Assembly: GCA_018222405.1 (NCBI GenBank)
Contig: JAAFAI010000011.1
Location: 62,001-126,000, forward strand
DNA length: 64,000 bases
Reading direction: 5' to 3'
Source of the DNA: Gammaproteobacteria bacterium
GTDB taxonomy: Bacteria > Pseudomonadota > Gammaproteobacteria > Enterobacterales > Alteromonadaceae
Shown: piece by piece, positions 1-9,618 of the stretch
Layout of the letters: each line of letters opens with the position of its first letter
How positions within the stretch are numbered: position 1 is the first letter of the stretch
Translations under genes and position numbers: made by a program
The notes under the pieces: generated by a model
Seen by the model: the letters and a program-made list of their open reading frames with translations, nothing else
Told to the model about the DNA's origin: nothing
Databases searched by the model: none

Positions 1-1
1 C

Positions 2-2131
2 GACGGCCTCGCCCCCGACGCTGTAGAGCTGGTTAAAATTGGCTTTTCTGAAGGCCTCATAGGGTTGGTGGGGCAGCGTGAAGAGCCGCTCAATATTCAG
101 GATGCGCCCAACCACCCCCGCTTTAAACACTACCCGGAAGTTAAAGAAGAAAGTTATCACGCGTTTCTTGGTACCCCTATTATCCATCAGCGTAAGGTGC
201 TGGGTGTTATCACCATGCAGCAAAGCGCCAAGCGTAAATTCAGTGAAGATGAAGAAGCCTTTCTGGTTACGCTGGCGGCGCAAATAGCGCTGGAAATATC
301 CCACGCCGAAACCCGTGGCGCCTTGAACCCGATTGCGGGTATTTATGCCGGCCATATTCAAAAGAATGTGCGCGGCGTGCCGGGTTCACCGGGCCTGGCC
401 ATGGGTGTGGGTTATTCCCCTCATGCGGCCTACACGCTGGCTACCTGGATTGTAAAGCAGTCAGATAATACTCAGCAGGAAATTGACTATTACCGCAAAG
501 GGGTAGAGATAACCCGTACTCAGGTTGAAGCGCTGTCGCAACGGCTGGAAGGCCAGGTTCCCGATGATGTGCGGGCAATCTTTCAGCTTTACCATCAATT
601 ACTCGATGCCAACAGTCTGGGTCGGGAGGTCGAGGCAAAAATCCGCGATGGTTGGGATGCTGCGTCATCACTCAAGCTGGTAGTGGAAGCCTATGCTGCC
701 CGGTTTGAGGCGATGGACGATCCGTATATGCAGGAACGGGCCATCGATATTGTGGATTTATCCAACCGGATCCTGGTCAATATTCTGCAGGTGATCAGTG
801 GTAAGACGGAATCAGTGAGCGATCGCCCCAGCGAGGCTAGCATCCTGGTGGCTGAAGAAGTTTCCGCGCCAATGCTGGCGGAATTCCCCAAGGAGTTTCT
901 GGCCGGCATAATATCCATTCGTGGCTCCAATAACTCCCACGCTGCTATTCTGGCCAGAGCCATGGGCGTACCGGCGGTTATGGGCTGTCAGAATGTGTCG
1001 CCGACTCTGCTTGAGAAAAAAGAAATTCTCCTCGACGGCTATGCCGGTGAGGTCATTGTGTCGCCTGAAAAGGCTATCAAGGCTGAGTTCAGTCAACTGA
1101 TAGAGGAAGAAAAACTCCTCTCAGAGCGCATCGACAAAGAAGCCGACAAGCCCTGCGAAAGTGAAGACGGCTGTCGCATTCATTTGCAGGTGAACGCTGG
1201 TTTATCCGCCGAAATTGAAACCGCAGTGCGTTCCGGAAAAGTCGGCATCGGGCTCTATCGTACGGAAATTCCGTTTATGATGCGTGAGCGTTTTCCGTCT
1301 GAAAGCGAGCAGGTTGAGTTGTATCAGAATGTTCTGATGAGCGCGCCTAATCGCGAGATTGTTATGCGTACGCTGGATGTGGGCGGTGATAAACCGTTAC
1401 CGTACTTTCCGATTACCGAAGAAAACCCGTTTTTGGGCTGGCGTGGGATCCGTCTGACCCTGGATCATCCGGAAATTTTTCTGGTCCAAATCCGCGCTAT
1501 GTTACGCGCCAGTATTGGCTTGCAAAATCTCAGTATTATGCTGCCGATGATTTCCAGTGTTGGCGAAGTAAATGAGGCACGCCGGCTGGTGGAGCAGGCC
1601 TTCTTCGAGGTAGAAGAAGAGGCAAGGCTCAAAGGTGAGCGCCTTTATCGGCCGCGTCTGGGGATAATGCTTGAGGTCCCCTCGGTGTTGTATCAACTAC
1701 CGCAGCTGGCTAAAAAGGTCGACTTTTTCTCAGTCGGCAGTAACGATTTAACCCAGTACCTGCTCGCCGTAGATCGAAACAACACGCGGGTAGCCAGCTT
1801 GTATAACAGCTACCATCCGGCTGTACTCTCAGCCTTGTATGACATTGCCAAACAGGCCGACCAGTATCAGGTACCGGTATCAGTGTGTGGGGAAATCGCC
1901 GGTGAACCGGGTGGCGCTATCCTGCTGATGGGGATGGGCTATCGAAAACTCAGTATGAATGCCTTTAACCTGCGAAAAATTAACTGGGTGGTGCGCAATG
2001 TAAATCTCAGTGAGGCGCAGTCACTGCTGTCTTGTGCATTAACCTCCGACAGCTACGAAGAAGTCTTTAATCACATCAATCAGTATCTGGAAGTTAAAGG
2101 GCTCGGTGGCTTAGTCCGGGCCGGTTCTTAA
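2..2131 (+). CDS. ptsP: Phosphoenolpyruvate-protein phosphotransferase PtsP (EI-Ntr), 5' truncated
   Basis: First enzyme of the nitrogen PTS: it takes phosphate from PEP and passes it to NPr, and is cytoplasmic. The reading frame is open from the window edge, so the first several dozen residues are missing; 709 residues are visible against about 750 for E. coli PtsP. The visible start is a GAF sensor domain (to about residue 110), followed by the EI helical and phosphohistidine domains with the active-site His at 938-940 in SNNSHAAILAR. The TIM-barrel PEP-binding domain carries the signature VGSNDLTQYLLAVDRNN, and the catalytic Cys lies in SVCGEIAG. The GAF domain separates it from the sugar-PTS enzyme PtsI. 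It is followed by the TauE/SafE permease, lgt and thyA, an order common in marine gammaproteobacteria. Confidence 0.95.
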   Translation, partial: DGLAPDAVELVKIGFSEGLIGLVGQREEPLNIQDAPNHPRFKHYPEVKEESYHAFLGTPIIHQRKVLGVITMQQSAKRKFSEDEEAFLVTLAAQIALEISHAETRGALNPIAGIYAGHIQKNVRGVPGSPGLAMGVGYSPHAAYTLATWIVKQSDNTQQEIDYYRKGVEITRTQVEALSQRLEGQVPDDVRAIFQLYHQLLDANSLGREVEAKIRDGWDAASSLKLVVEAYAARFEAMDDPYMQERAIDIVDLSNRILVNILQVISGKTESVSDRPSEASILVAEEVSAPMLAEFPKEFLAGIISIRGSNNSHAAILARAMGVPAVMGCQNVSPTLLEKKEILLDGYAGEVIVSPEKAIKAEFSQLIEEEKLLSERIDKEADKPCESEDGCRIHLQVNAGLSAEIETAVRSGKVGIGLYRTEIPFMMRERFPSESEQVELYQNVLMSAPNREIVMRTLDVGGDKPLPYFPITEENPFLGWRGIRLTLDHPEIFLVQIRAMLRASIGLQNLSIMLPMISSVGEVNEARRLVEQAFFEVEEEARLKGERLYRPRLGIMLEVPSVLYQLPQLAKKVDFFSVGSNDLTQYLLAVDRNNTRVASLYNSYHPAVLSALYDIAKQADQYQVPVSVCGEIAGEPGGAILLMGMGYRKLSMNAFNLRKINWVVRNVNLSEAQSLLSCALTSDSYEEVFNHINQYLEVKGLGGLVRAGS

Positions 2132-2178
2132 ATTCGTCTTATTACAGGGCTATGCTAACGCCTCTGTGAGGTGGACTT

Positions 2179-3024
2179 ATGGTATGCTGGCAACTTCAAT
2201 CATTACGGAGACTTAGATTGGATCCTCTGCTACTCATTTTCGTCAGTTGTATGGCTCTGGGAATGCTCACCGGGACACTGGCTGGCATGCTCGGCATCGG
2301 TGGCGGCCTGATTATTGTGCCGGTGCTTTCCGCGCTGCTTACCGGTATTGCTGGCATTAGCCATGAACTGGCGATGCCCATGGCCATCGCCACCTCTCTG
2401 TTCACCATTATCGTCACCGGTTTTTTCTCTGCCAAAGCACATTACTCATTGGGTAATATTGTGCCCCGGGTGATTGTTTTAAGCGGTACCGGTATTGCGG
2501 TTGGTGCCATCGCCGGAGCTCAACTGGCCAGCATGTTGCCGGCCGATATTCTCACCAAAGTGTTTGCCGGATTAGTCATACTCATTGCCGCACAAATGGT
2601 ATTCGGCAAGCGTACCGCCTCGAACAAGGCCTATACGCCGGCCATCCTGATTACCGTGGGTGCAATTGTAGGAACCATCTCGGCACTGATGGGCATTGGC
2701 GGCGGTGCTTTGCTGGTACCGGCGCTGGTCTGGTTCCAGGTGCCAATTCGTCAGGCAATTGGCTGTGCCGCAGTCAGCGGTCTGGTTATCGCGTTATTCG
2801 GTACCGGAAGCTTTATCCACGCGGGGTGGAATTTACCCGGTTTACCCGACTGGTCGCTGGGGTATGTTTACTTACCAGCAGGATTTGGCATTATGGCCAC
2901 TTCTATATTTACTGCTGGCTTTGGCGCCCGGTTAGGGCAGAATATGCCAACTGAATTACTTAAGAAGATTTTAGCGGGGCTGCTGGTGTTAGTGAGTATC
3001 CGCATGATTATAGGAATGAATTAG
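2179..3024 (+). CDS. TauE/SafE-family membrane permease
   Basis: Predicted inner-membrane transporter of the TauE/SafE (DUF81) family, whose members export sulfite, sulfoacetate or other small organosulfur anions; the substrate here is unknown. The 281 residues form about eight hydrophobic segments in two similar halves, each opening with a Gly-rich GIGGG motif (AGMLGIGGGLIIVP near residue 37 and LMGIGGGALLVP near 172), which is the family hallmark. Two starts are possible. ATG 2179 has GAGG 7 nt upstream. TTG 2218 has CGGAG 7 nt upstream and would remove 13 residues, giving a more typical N-terminus (MDPLLLIF). Only 3 nt separate it from lgt, so the two are probably cotranscribed. Confidence 0.85.
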   Translation: MVCWQLQSLRRLRLDPLLLIFVSCMALGMLTGTLAGMLGIGGGLIIVPVLSALLTGIAGISHELAMPMAIATSLFTIIVTGFFSAKAHYSLGNIVPRVIVLSGTGIAVGAIAGAQLASMLPADILTKVFAGLVILIAAQMVFGKRTASNKAYTPAILITVGAIVGTISALMGIGGGALLVPALVWFQVPIRQAIGCAAVSGLVIALFGTGSFIHAGWNLPGLPDWSLGYVYLPAGFGIMATSIFTAGFGARLGQNMPTELLKKILAGLLVLVSIRMIIGMN

Positions 3025-3027
3025 TAC

Positions 3028-3852
3028 ATGGGTGAAACAGACTTCCTGGTATTTCCCAATATCGATCCGGTTATTGTCAGTCTTGGGCCACTAAGCGTGC
3101 GCTGGTACGGCATGATGTATTTGCTGGGCTTTATTGCCGCTTATCTGCTGGCTAAAAAGCGGCTACCCAATTCACCGTGGAACCGCGATCAACTCAGTGA
3201 CCTGCTGTTCTGGGGCTTTGTCGGGGTGATTATTGGTGGCCGTCTGGGCTATGTGTTTTTCTACCAGTTTGGCTTATTTTTGCAGGATCCGCTCTACCTG
3301 TTTTATATTCATACCGGTGGGATGTCGTTCCACGGCGGTCTGCTGGGCGTGATTGCTGCTATGTTCTGGCAGGCCAGACGCCTGAATGCCAGTTTTTTGC
3401 AGGTGGCAGACTTCATTGCACCACTGGTGCCCATTGGCCTCGGTGCCGGCCGTATTGGTAACTTTCTTAATGCTGAACTGTGGGGTCGCACTACCGACGT
3501 ACCCTGGGCGATTATTTTCCCGGGCGCCGGTCCAAAACCACGCCATCCTTCACAACTTTATGAATTTGCCCTGGAAGGTGCGTTACTGTTTATTATTCTC
3601 TGGCTGTATTCTGCGCGACCAAGACCAACCGGTGCGGTAGGCGGCTTATTCCTGATGGGGTATGGCGCGTTTCGCTTTATTGTTGAGTTTTACCGCGAAC
3701 CTGACGCCCATATTGGCTTGTATCAGGTTGGCCTGAGCCAGGGACAGTTACTCTGTATCCCGATGATCCTTGGTGGTCTGGGACTAATGGTATATGCCTA
3801 TAAAAAGAATGGTGTCACCACAACACCTGCTAACAAAACGGTAAAGAGCTAG
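3028..3852 (+). CDS. lgt: Prolipoprotein diacylglyceryl transferase
   Basis: Inner-membrane enzyme that transfers a diacylglyceryl group from phosphatidylglycerol to the lipobox Cys of prolipoproteins, the first step of lipoprotein maturation. The 274 residues are polytopic. The family signature [14 protein letters not shown] is intact around residues 139-152, and the HGGLLG segment with its conserved His lies near residue 103. It starts 3 nt after the upstream permease and is followed 7 nt later by thyA, the lgt-thyA pairing also found in E. coli. Its product is needed by the many lipoproteins encoded in this window (GH3, GH78, SusD, two GH32 proteins, PrsT-like). Confidence 0.96.
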   Translation: MGETDFLVFPNIDPVIVSLGPLSVRWYGMMYLLGFIAAYLLAKKRLPNSPWNRDQLSDLLFWGFVGVIIGGRLGYVFFYQFGLFLQDPLYLFYIHTGGMSFHGGLLGVIAAMFWQARRLNASFLQVADFIAPLVPIGLGAGRIGNFLNAELWGRTTDVPWAIIFPGAGPKPRHPSQLYEFALEGALLFIILWLYSARPRPTGAVGGLFLMGYGAFRFIVEFYREPDAHIGLYQVGLSQGQLLCIPMILGGLGLMVYAYKKNGVTTTPANKTVKS

Positions 3853-3859
3853 ACGACGC

Positions 3860-4693
3860 ATGAAAGAGTACTTAGCATTAATGCGCCACATCCGCGATAA
3901 CGGCGTTAAAAAAGAAGACAGAACCGGCACCGGAACATTAAGTGTATTTGGCTATCAGATGCGCTTTGACCTGAATGAAGGCTTTCCGCTGGTTACCACC
4001 AAAAAGTGCCATCTGCGCTCCATTATTCATGAACTGTTGTGGTTCTTAAAAGGCGAAACCAACATCGCCTATCTCAAGGAAAACGGCGTTTCGATCTGGG
4101 ACGAGTGGGCCACGGATGAGGGCGAGTTAGGGCCGGTTTATGGCCATCAGTGGCGCAGCTGGACCGGCGCGGATGGAGAGACCGTCGACCAGATTACCGC
4201 GCTGATCAACGAGATTAAAACCAACCCTGATTCCCGCCGCCTGATTGTAAGCGCCTGGAACCCGTCGGTACTGCCTGATCCAACGATGTCGCCGAAAGAC
4301 AACGCGGCCCACGGCAAGCAGGCGTTACCGCCTTGCCACACCCTGTTTCAGTTTTATGTGCTGGAAGGAAAGCTCTCCTGTCAGCTGTATCAACGCAGTG
4401 GTGATGTTTTCCTTGGCGTGCCGTTTAATATCGCCAGCTATGCCTTGCTTACCCTGATGGTGGCACAAGTGTGCGACCTCCAACCCGGCGAATTTATTCA
4501 TACTCTGGGCGATGCCCACCTGTACCTTAACCATCTTGAGCAAACTGAGCTGCAGCTAAGCCGTGAACCCTTTGCGCGCCCGACCATGCGGCTCAATCCA
4601 GACGTTAAGGATATCTTTGGTTTTAGCATTGATGATTTCACTTTAGAAAACTATCAGTCGCATCCACACATTAAAGCGCCGGTGGCCATTTAA
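3860..4693 (+). CDS. thyA: Thymidylate synthase
   Basis: Converts dUMP and 5,10-methylene-THF to dTMP and dihydrofolate in the cytosol. The 277 residues align with the ThyA family throughout. The nucleophilic Cys is at about residue 159 in [13 protein letters not shown]; the phosphate-binding [10 protein letters not shown] and the nucleotide-binding [17 protein letters not shown] and [12 protein letters not shown] motifs are also present. It is about a dozen residues longer than E. coli ThyA because of an insert ([15 protein letters not shown]) just before the catalytic Cys, a variation seen in other family members. It lies in the same operon-like run as lgt. Confidence 0.97.
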   Translation: MKEYLALMRHIRDNGVKKEDRTGTGTLSVFGYQMRFDLNEGFPLVTTKKCHLRSIIHELLWFLKGETNIAYLKENGVSIWDEWATDEGELGPVYGHQWRSWTGADGETVDQITALINEIKTNPDSRRLIVSAWNPSVLPDPTMSPKDNAAHGKQALPPCHTLFQFYVLEGKLSCQLYQRSGDVFLGVPFNIASYALLTLMVAQVCDLQPGEFIHTLGDAHLYLNHLEQTELQLSREPFARPTMRLNPDVKDIFGFSIDDFTLENYQSHPHIKAPVAI

Positions 4694-4701
4694 GGTGGGT
4701 T

Positions 4702-5715
4702 ATGAGTAAAACCAATGTACTGATTTGCGACGATTCGGCTTTCGCCAGAAAGCAGATGGCCCGGGCCATTCCCGATGGCTGGGACGTGCTGTTACATTTT
4801 GCCAAAGACGGTCAGGAAGCACTGGAAATGATCCGCGCCGGAAAAGGCGATGTGATGTTTCTCGACCTGAATATGCCGGTAATGGATGGTTATGCCACCA
4901 TGGAGGTTATCCGTCGGGAAGATTTACCTTGTCTGGTGATCACCGTATCAGGGGATGTGCAACCTGAAGCGCGCACTCGTATGCTGGCTATGGGCGCATT
5001 GGATTTTATTCGTAAACCTATCGACAACCAAAAGCTTATTACCTTACTCAAGCAGTACGGCATTTACACCGGCGATGCCCGTTCCGAGCAACGCAAGCAA
5101 CAAACAAGCCTGGCCGGCAGCAGCGACAGCGAAAAGCTGGATGCTTATCGGGAACTGGTTAATGTGGCCATGGGTCGGGCAGGTGAGAACCTTGCTCGTC
5201 AGTTAGGCGAGTTTATCGACTTACCTATTCCCAATGTGAATATCATTGAGAACAACGAACTGCATATGGCCTTTGCCGAGGTGAACCGAAATGACAGTGT
5301 TTCGGCAGTGTCCAAAGGGTTTGTGAGTGCCGGTATCAACGGTGAGGCGCTGGTGATTTTCAATGATACTGATTTTGAAAACATCATTGAGCTATTAAAT
5401 TATGACCAGTTGTCGGCAGCGCCTGCGCAGCTTGAAGCGCTGATGGATATTTCCAATATCCTTATTGGTGCCTGCCTGAATGCTCTGTCTGATCAACTTA
5501 ATGTTACTTTCAGCCACTCGTCGCCGATTATTCTTGGGCGTAACCGCGAGTTGGAGAGTTTATTGGCGAATACCAAACAGCGCTGGAATCGTATTATGGC
5601 GGTGGAAATTGGTTACGGCATCAAACAGCGGGACATTCATTTTGAGTTGTTATTGCTGTTCCCGGATACCTCCATGGAGCGTATTTATTCACGACTGGTA
5701 GATATTGAGGACTAA
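4702..5715 (+). CDS. Response regulator with REC and CheC-like phosphatase domains
   Basis: Cytoplasmic signalling protein of 337 residues. The N-terminal receiver domain (about 4-120) has the acidic pair in LICDDSAF, the phospho-acceptor Asp in MFLDLNMP and the conserved Lys in IRKPI. After a short polar linker, residues about 145-330 resemble CheC/CheX/FliY phosphatases: two Asn-bearing helices are visible, ELVNVAMGRAGENLA and EALMDISNILIGACL, matching the (D/E)xxN phosphatase motif. A REC domain fused to a CheC-like domain could dephosphorylate itself or a partner receiver (inference). It has no DNA-binding domain. Its 3' end is only a few nucleotides from the diguanylate cyclase start, so the pair is probably translationally coupled and functionally linked. 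Confidence 0.87.
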   Translation: MSKTNVLICDDSAFARKQMARAIPDGWDVLLHFAKDGQEALEMIRAGKGDVMFLDLNMPVMDGYATMEVIRREDLPCLVITVSGDVQPEARTRMLAMGALDFIRKPIDNQKLITLLKQYGIYTGDARSEQRKQQTSLAGSSDSEKLDAYRELVNVAMGRAGENLARQLGEFIDLPIPNVNIIENNELHMAFAEVNRNDSVSAVSKGFVSAGINGEALVIFNDTDFENIIELLNYDQLSAAPAQLEALMDISNILIGACLNALSDQLNVTFSHSSPIILGRNRELESLLANTKQRWNRIMAVEIGYGIKQRDIHFELLLLFPDTSMERIYSRLVDIED

Positions 5716-5719
5716 TGCC

Positions 5720-6682
5720 GTGAACACTGATGTAATGGAAGAACTTAGCCGCCAGCATTGGTTACATGACTTACTGAGCTCACTTGAAGTCGGGATTGTG
5801 GTGCTCGACCGTGACTTTAAGGTGGAAGTGTGGAACCAGTTTATGGAAAACCACAGTAACCTGCGGCCCAGCCAGATTGTTGGTAAGTCGCTCTTTGAGT
5901 ATTTTCCGGAGATTGAACAAGACTGGTTAATGCTAAAAGCAGAGCCTGTATTTAACCTTAAATCTCCGGTGTTTCTGATTTGGGAGCAGCGCCCTTACTT
6001 GTTTAAGTTTGGCTGTAACCGGCCCATTACCTCCGAACTGGACGTCATGTATCAGAACGTGACCCTGTTTCCTTTGTCATCGCTCACGGGGAAGGTCGAG
6101 CGTATGTGTATGCTGGTTTACGATGTAACAGACCAGGCCAGTAGCCGGTTGAATATCGAAGGTCTGAATAATCAGCTTACCGAAATGAGTCGCGTTGACG
6201 GACTCACTCAGTTGTATAACCGTCGTTACTGGCAGGAGAGATTTCAGAGTCTGTATCGGCTGGCAAGGCGCCGTGAGTCGGCCAATACGGCCGTGATGCT
6301 TGATATTGACCATTTTAAGGCGGTTAACGATAACTATGGTCATCAGGCAGGTGATAAAGTGATTCAGACCCTGGCACAAATCATTAAAAAGCAGACGCGT
6401 GAAACCGATCTGGCTGGTCGTTATGGTGGTGAAGAATTTGCCATTATCCTGGCCGATGCCAGTGGCGATGGAGCAATGCAGGTGGCGGAACGGATCCGCA
6501 AGGCGGCCGAGGCAACTGAAGTTACGCATGATGGGCAGTCCATCAGGTTTACCGTAAGCCTGGGACTGGCAGAGTTCTCCACTGCTTTTCTCAATGAGAT
6601 GCAGTGGCTGGATATAGCCGATCAGGCGCTCTATGAAGCCAAAGAAAGCGGCCGTAATCAGGCTATTCTGCGGACTAAATAA
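5720..6682 (+). CDS. PAS-GGDEF diguanylate cyclase
   Basis: Predicted soluble diguanylate cyclase making c-di-GMP from two GTP. The N-terminal PAS-like sensor domain (about residues 10-125) contains LEVGIVVLDRDFKVEVWN. The GGDEF domain starts at DGLTQLYNRRYW. The catalytic A-site is GGEEF, preceded five residues earlier by an RETD inhibitory site (RxxD), so product inhibition is expected. Start choice: an in-frame TTG at 5705 would overlap the upstream gene, while GTG at 5720 has TGAGG about 9 nt upstream and is preferred; ATG 5735 is a third option. Its coupling to the REC-CheC gene suggests the response regulator modulates c-di-GMP output. It is convergent with the AmpG-like gene, with only 11 nt between them. 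Confidence 0.9.
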   Translation: MNTDVMEELSRQHWLHDLLSSLEVGIVVLDRDFKVEVWNQFMENHSNLRPSQIVGKSLFEYFPEIEQDWLMLKAEPVFNLKSPVFLIWEQRPYLFKFGCNRPITSELDVMYQNVTLFPLSSLTGKVERMCMLVYDVTDQASSRLNIEGLNNQLTEMSRVDGLTQLYNRRYWQERFQSLYRLARRRESANTAVMLDIDHFKAVNDNYGHQAGDKVIQTLAQIIKKQTRETDLAGRYGGEEFAIILADASGDGAMQVAERIRKAAEATEVTHDGQSIRFTVSLGLAEFSTAFLNEMQWLDIADQALYEAKESGRNQAILRTK

Positions 6683-6693
6683 CCCTGCCTGAA

Positions 6694-8037
6694 CTAACCG
6701 GCGGTGTTGCCTTTTTCAATCGCTGTTATGTTATGCCTCAGCCGGTACAGAATGACCAGGCTGGGGATCACCATCAGTGCGGTGAGAACAAAAAACAGCG
6801 CCCAGTTACCGCCCATCGCATCCACCAGAATTCCGCTGGCCGAGGCCAGCAAGGTACGGCTGGCAACACTTAAGGACGCCATCAGGGCATACTGCGTGGC
6901 CGAAAACGCGCGGTTACATAACAGGGATATAAAGGCCACCATGGCCACAGTACTCCATGCCGACGTGAAGCCATCTAAAACGATGGTAACCACAAACCAG
7001 CCCTTATGCGGGCCAATTTCCGCCATCCAGGCAAACATCAGGTTACTTGCCGCCATGGCAATGCCGGCTATAAACAGGCCACGGAAGATACCATAGCGAA
7101 TATTCACCAGTCCGCCGATAATGGAAAATACAATAGTGACCCACCAGTTGAGCAATTTTGAGTAGGTGCCAATATCACTGTTGCTGAAACCTATCTCCTT
7201 GTAAAACACAATGCTCATCCGGCCAAGAAACGCTTCGCCAATTTTAAATAAAAACACAAACAGCAGGATCTGCAGCGCGAGTTTTACGCCGTTGCGGCTG
7301 AAAAACTCCCGGAACGGCTCGACCAGGCTGACTAACAGCCAGCTTGATATCTTACCGAAAAGACTGTCGCCAGCACTCAGTAATGCCTGATAGCGCGCGG
7401 TGGCGGCATCCAGCATGGCTTGGCGGTTTACCTGTGGCTCTTTAGCCACCACCAGCGTGGCCACCAGGCATAACGTCATAATCGCGGCCAGCAATAAATA
7501 GATATGCTGCCATTCCCAGCCGGGCAAATCGGCCACCAAAAACGGTATCGCGCCGAGCCCGCCGTAGCCTGTCCACCAGCCGGCGGTGGCCAGCGAGGAG
7601 GCTGCCGACATGGCGTCTGTCTCGTGTTGAGCAATGGTGTCTATTCTGAAGGCATCAATGGCAATATCCTGGGTGGCAGAGCTCAAGGCGATAATAAAAC
7701 CGCACAGAGCAATCTGATACAGCGAGCTCTGGGCATCGAGGGTCGACATCCACACACAGCAACCAATGATCAGCAACTGCATTTGCCCTATCCAGCCACG
7801 GCGTTGACCAAGCGCCAACGGCTTAATTCGGTCGAGTAACGGCGCCCATAAAAAGTTAAAGGAATAAACGGCAAAAATAGCGCCAAACAGTCCAATGGCT
7901 GAGCGTGACAGCGATTCATCCTTTAGCCAGGCGGAAAGCACAGAGCCAATCATGACCCAGGGAAAGCCACTGGCAATGCCAAAAACAAAAATACTGAATA
8001 AGCGCTTGTCGCGGAAAATGGCCAGGGAATTGCGCAC
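6694..8037 (-). CDS. AmpG-type MFS permease (muropeptide transporter family)
   Basis: Inner-membrane major facilitator of 447 residues, with about 12 hydrophobic segments or more. The segment SATQDIAIDAFR is the AmpG-family hallmark, and the N-terminal GFPWVMIGSVLSAWLKD also fits. AmpG proteins import GlcNAc-anhydroMurNAc peptides released by cell-wall turnover, feeding recycling and beta-lactamase signalling. Several AmpG-like paralogs of unknown substrate occur in marine gammaproteobacteria, so the exact cargo is inferred. It is convergent with the cyclase gene and appears to be transcribed alone. Confidence 0.82.
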   Translation of the reverse strand: MRNSLAIFRDKRLFSIFVFGIASGFPWVMIGSVLSAWLKDESLSRSAIGLFGAIFAVYSFNFLWAPLLDRIKPLALGQRRGWIGQMQLLIIGCCVWMSTLDAQSSLYQIALCGFIIALSSATQDIAIDAFRIDTIAQHETDAMSAASSLATAGWWTGYGGLGAIPFLVADLPGWEWQHIYLLLAAIMTLCLVATLVVAKEPQVNRQAMLDAATARYQALLSAGDSLFGKISSWLLVSLVEPFREFFSRNGVKLALQILLFVFLFKIGEAFLGRMSIVFYKEIGFSNSDIGTYSKLLNWWVTIVFSIIGGLVNIRYGIFRGLFIAGIAMAASNLMFAWMAEIGPHKGWFVVTIVLDGFTSAWSTVAMVAFISLLCNRAFSATQYALMASLSVASRTLLASASGILVDAMGGNWALFFVLTALMVIPSLVILYRLRHNITAIEKGNTAG

Positions 8038-8143
8038 TGAGGAAGACTCTTTTTAGCTATTGTTATGCGCTTATTGGATCACGGATAGCCTGTGGCTGCA
8101 AGTAAAAGTCTGGCTAAAGAGGGAGCGGGTAATACCTCTGGTG

Positions 8144-8467
8144 CTAAGGACGGATCCCGATGCAATCCATGGGATACACCGACTCGCCTTTAAGGTAAGC
8201 CACGCAATGGGTTAATTCTTCGCGTAAAATCTCATCGTCGATAAGCTGATCTTCGCGCCAGTAATGTATTTGGTGCAACAAGTGCCAAAAGACGCGTTCT
8301 TTATGAGTGCTGGGCTCCAGATCGTCGCTGCGATAAAGAGACCACTCCTCAAGAGTGTCCCAGAAAAAATAATTGAGTTCCTGATAATTCAGGGTGCCCT
8401 GCCAGAAAGCGCGCAAATAAAAACACAGCTGACGGGATTTCTCCTCAATAAATTGACTGATACTCAC
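8144..8467 (-). CDS. Small hypothetical protein, 107 aa
   Basis: I do not recognise the family. The predicted protein is soluble, with no signal peptide or membrane segment, and rich in Trp, Tyr and acidic residues (for example YFFWDTLEEWSLYRSDDLE and HLLHQIHYWREDQLIDDE). That suggests a small all-helical fold, possibly protein-binding. Coding potential is supported by a clean ATG start and by the absence of any competing gene. It sits alone between the AmpG-like permease and the DUF3530-like gene, on the same strand as both, with about 240 nt of non-coding sequence upstream. Confidence 0.6.
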   Translation of the reverse strand: MSISQFIEEKSRQLCFYLRAFWQGTLNYQELNYFFWDTLEEWSLYRSDDLEPSTHKERVFWHLLHQIHYWREDQLIDDEILREELTHCVAYLKGESVYPMDCIGIRP

Positions 8468-8710
8468 GCTAACAATCCGCTAAAAAAAACCTAAACGAAG
8501 TATAGTCCAAATTTCTGAATTCACCGGTAGAATTGCAAAAATGCGACGAGTTGCAGTACACCCCCGTATGTCTTCGGATACCTTATTGAGCGTGGGCTGT
8601 AAGAGAATTGTCGGTCTTAATTGTGAGCGGTTTTAGAAGAACTTTCGGTCATTGATAAAGTCATTGAGACTTCAGTAGTTTTCGATTAAGGGCGAGAATA
8701 AACCGGCTAA

Positions 8711-9553
8711 CTACCAGCCGAGATAGCGTAACCAACTGTAAATTTCGGTGCCTAACCAGGCACTGCCCGGCCGGGGCAGTCGGTCGCCGGCACCGCCATA
8801 ACTTTGCTGCGCTGTAAACGTGCGTTGACGATAAAGTTGCTTCAAACTCATCGCTACGGCATTTCTGCGCTGCTCAACAGTGGCGGATTGCCATTGGCTC
8901 AGCGACGGCAAACTAATATCCAGTACCGGGTAGCTGCTCTGGGCCAACATCCCGGCCAGCGCATTGTTTTGGGTTCTGGCCGGCCAGAAAGCGCCAACGC
9001 TCACCAGCGTGTCCGGCGCACTGACCAACCCATTGTGGATGGCGTCGAGTAACACCGCGCTGGTCATGCCTTCAGCAATAATAAACGTGTAGCCTTTAAA
9101 CTGATTCGCATGGGTATAGGCGGCGTTAATCAAACCGATTATTTGCAGCCGGTAGGCATCGTAGTCCACCGGCGCCGTTAGCAGGTTAGCCACCGGTTTA
9201 TCACTGGTTACCGTAGCTGGCTGAGTAGCCTCAGCCTGATTAAAGTCAGTGGGAATAAGCAAGGTGCGCCAGCCTTTTTCACCCAGGCTCTCGGCCAGTA
9301 CCAGGCCGGTATCCAGATTAATCGATTGTGACTGAAGGGATACCAGAATAATGGCAGTACCGCGCACTAAGGGGACGCTCGGTTGGATCTCAAGGGCCGG
9401 AATTTGCTGGTCGGCTACGGCAAGCGTCAGTAAATCCTCGTCATGAAAATAATGGGTCAGATCGTCCAGTGTCAGCGCCGTTACCGGGCGACTGTAAACC
9501 ACCAGTAAAAGCAGGATAAAAGCAACGCTGATGATGGCTAAGAGGCGATTCAT
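8711..9553 (-). CDS. DUF3530-like exported alpha/beta-hydrolase-type protein
   Basis: Protein of 280 residues with an N-terminal hydrophobic signal or anchor (MNRLLAIISVAFILLLLVVYS), so it is probably periplasmic or anchored to the inner membrane. The rest resembles the DUF3530 family of alpha/beta-hydrolase-like proteins: a strand RGTAIILVSLQ, then a segment GEKGWRTLLIPTDF typical of that family, and GYTFIIAEGMTSAVLLDA where a nucleophile elbow would lie. A canonical GxSxG is not evident (AEGMTS instead), so catalytic activity is uncertain. It lies 65 nt downstream of rluA on the same strand and may be the last gene of a rapA-rluA transcript. Confidence 0.65.
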   Translation of the reverse strand: MNRLLAIISVAFILLLLVVYSRPVTALTLDDLTHYFHDEDLLTLAVADQQIPALEIQPSVPLVRGTAIILVSLQSQSINLDTGLVLAESLGEKGWRTLLIPTDFNQAEATQPATVTSDKPVANLLTAPVDYDAYRLQIIGLINAAYTHANQFKGYTFIIAEGMTSAVLLDAIHNGLVSAPDTLVSVGAFWPARTQNNALAGMLAQSSYPVLDISLPSLSQWQSATVEQRRNAVAMSLKQLYRQRTFTAQQSYGGAGDRLPRPGSAWLGTEIYSWLRYLGW

Positions 9554-9618
9554 GACTAAATTAAGCGGGTCCGGACAAACACTAATAATAGTAGGTTATC
9601 GGCGATGATCCGCAAACA

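Noticed and set aside
6077..6529. 150-codon minus-strand frame inside the diguanylate cyclase gene
   Set aside because: Complement of a clear GGDEF domain; composition typical of antisense frames.
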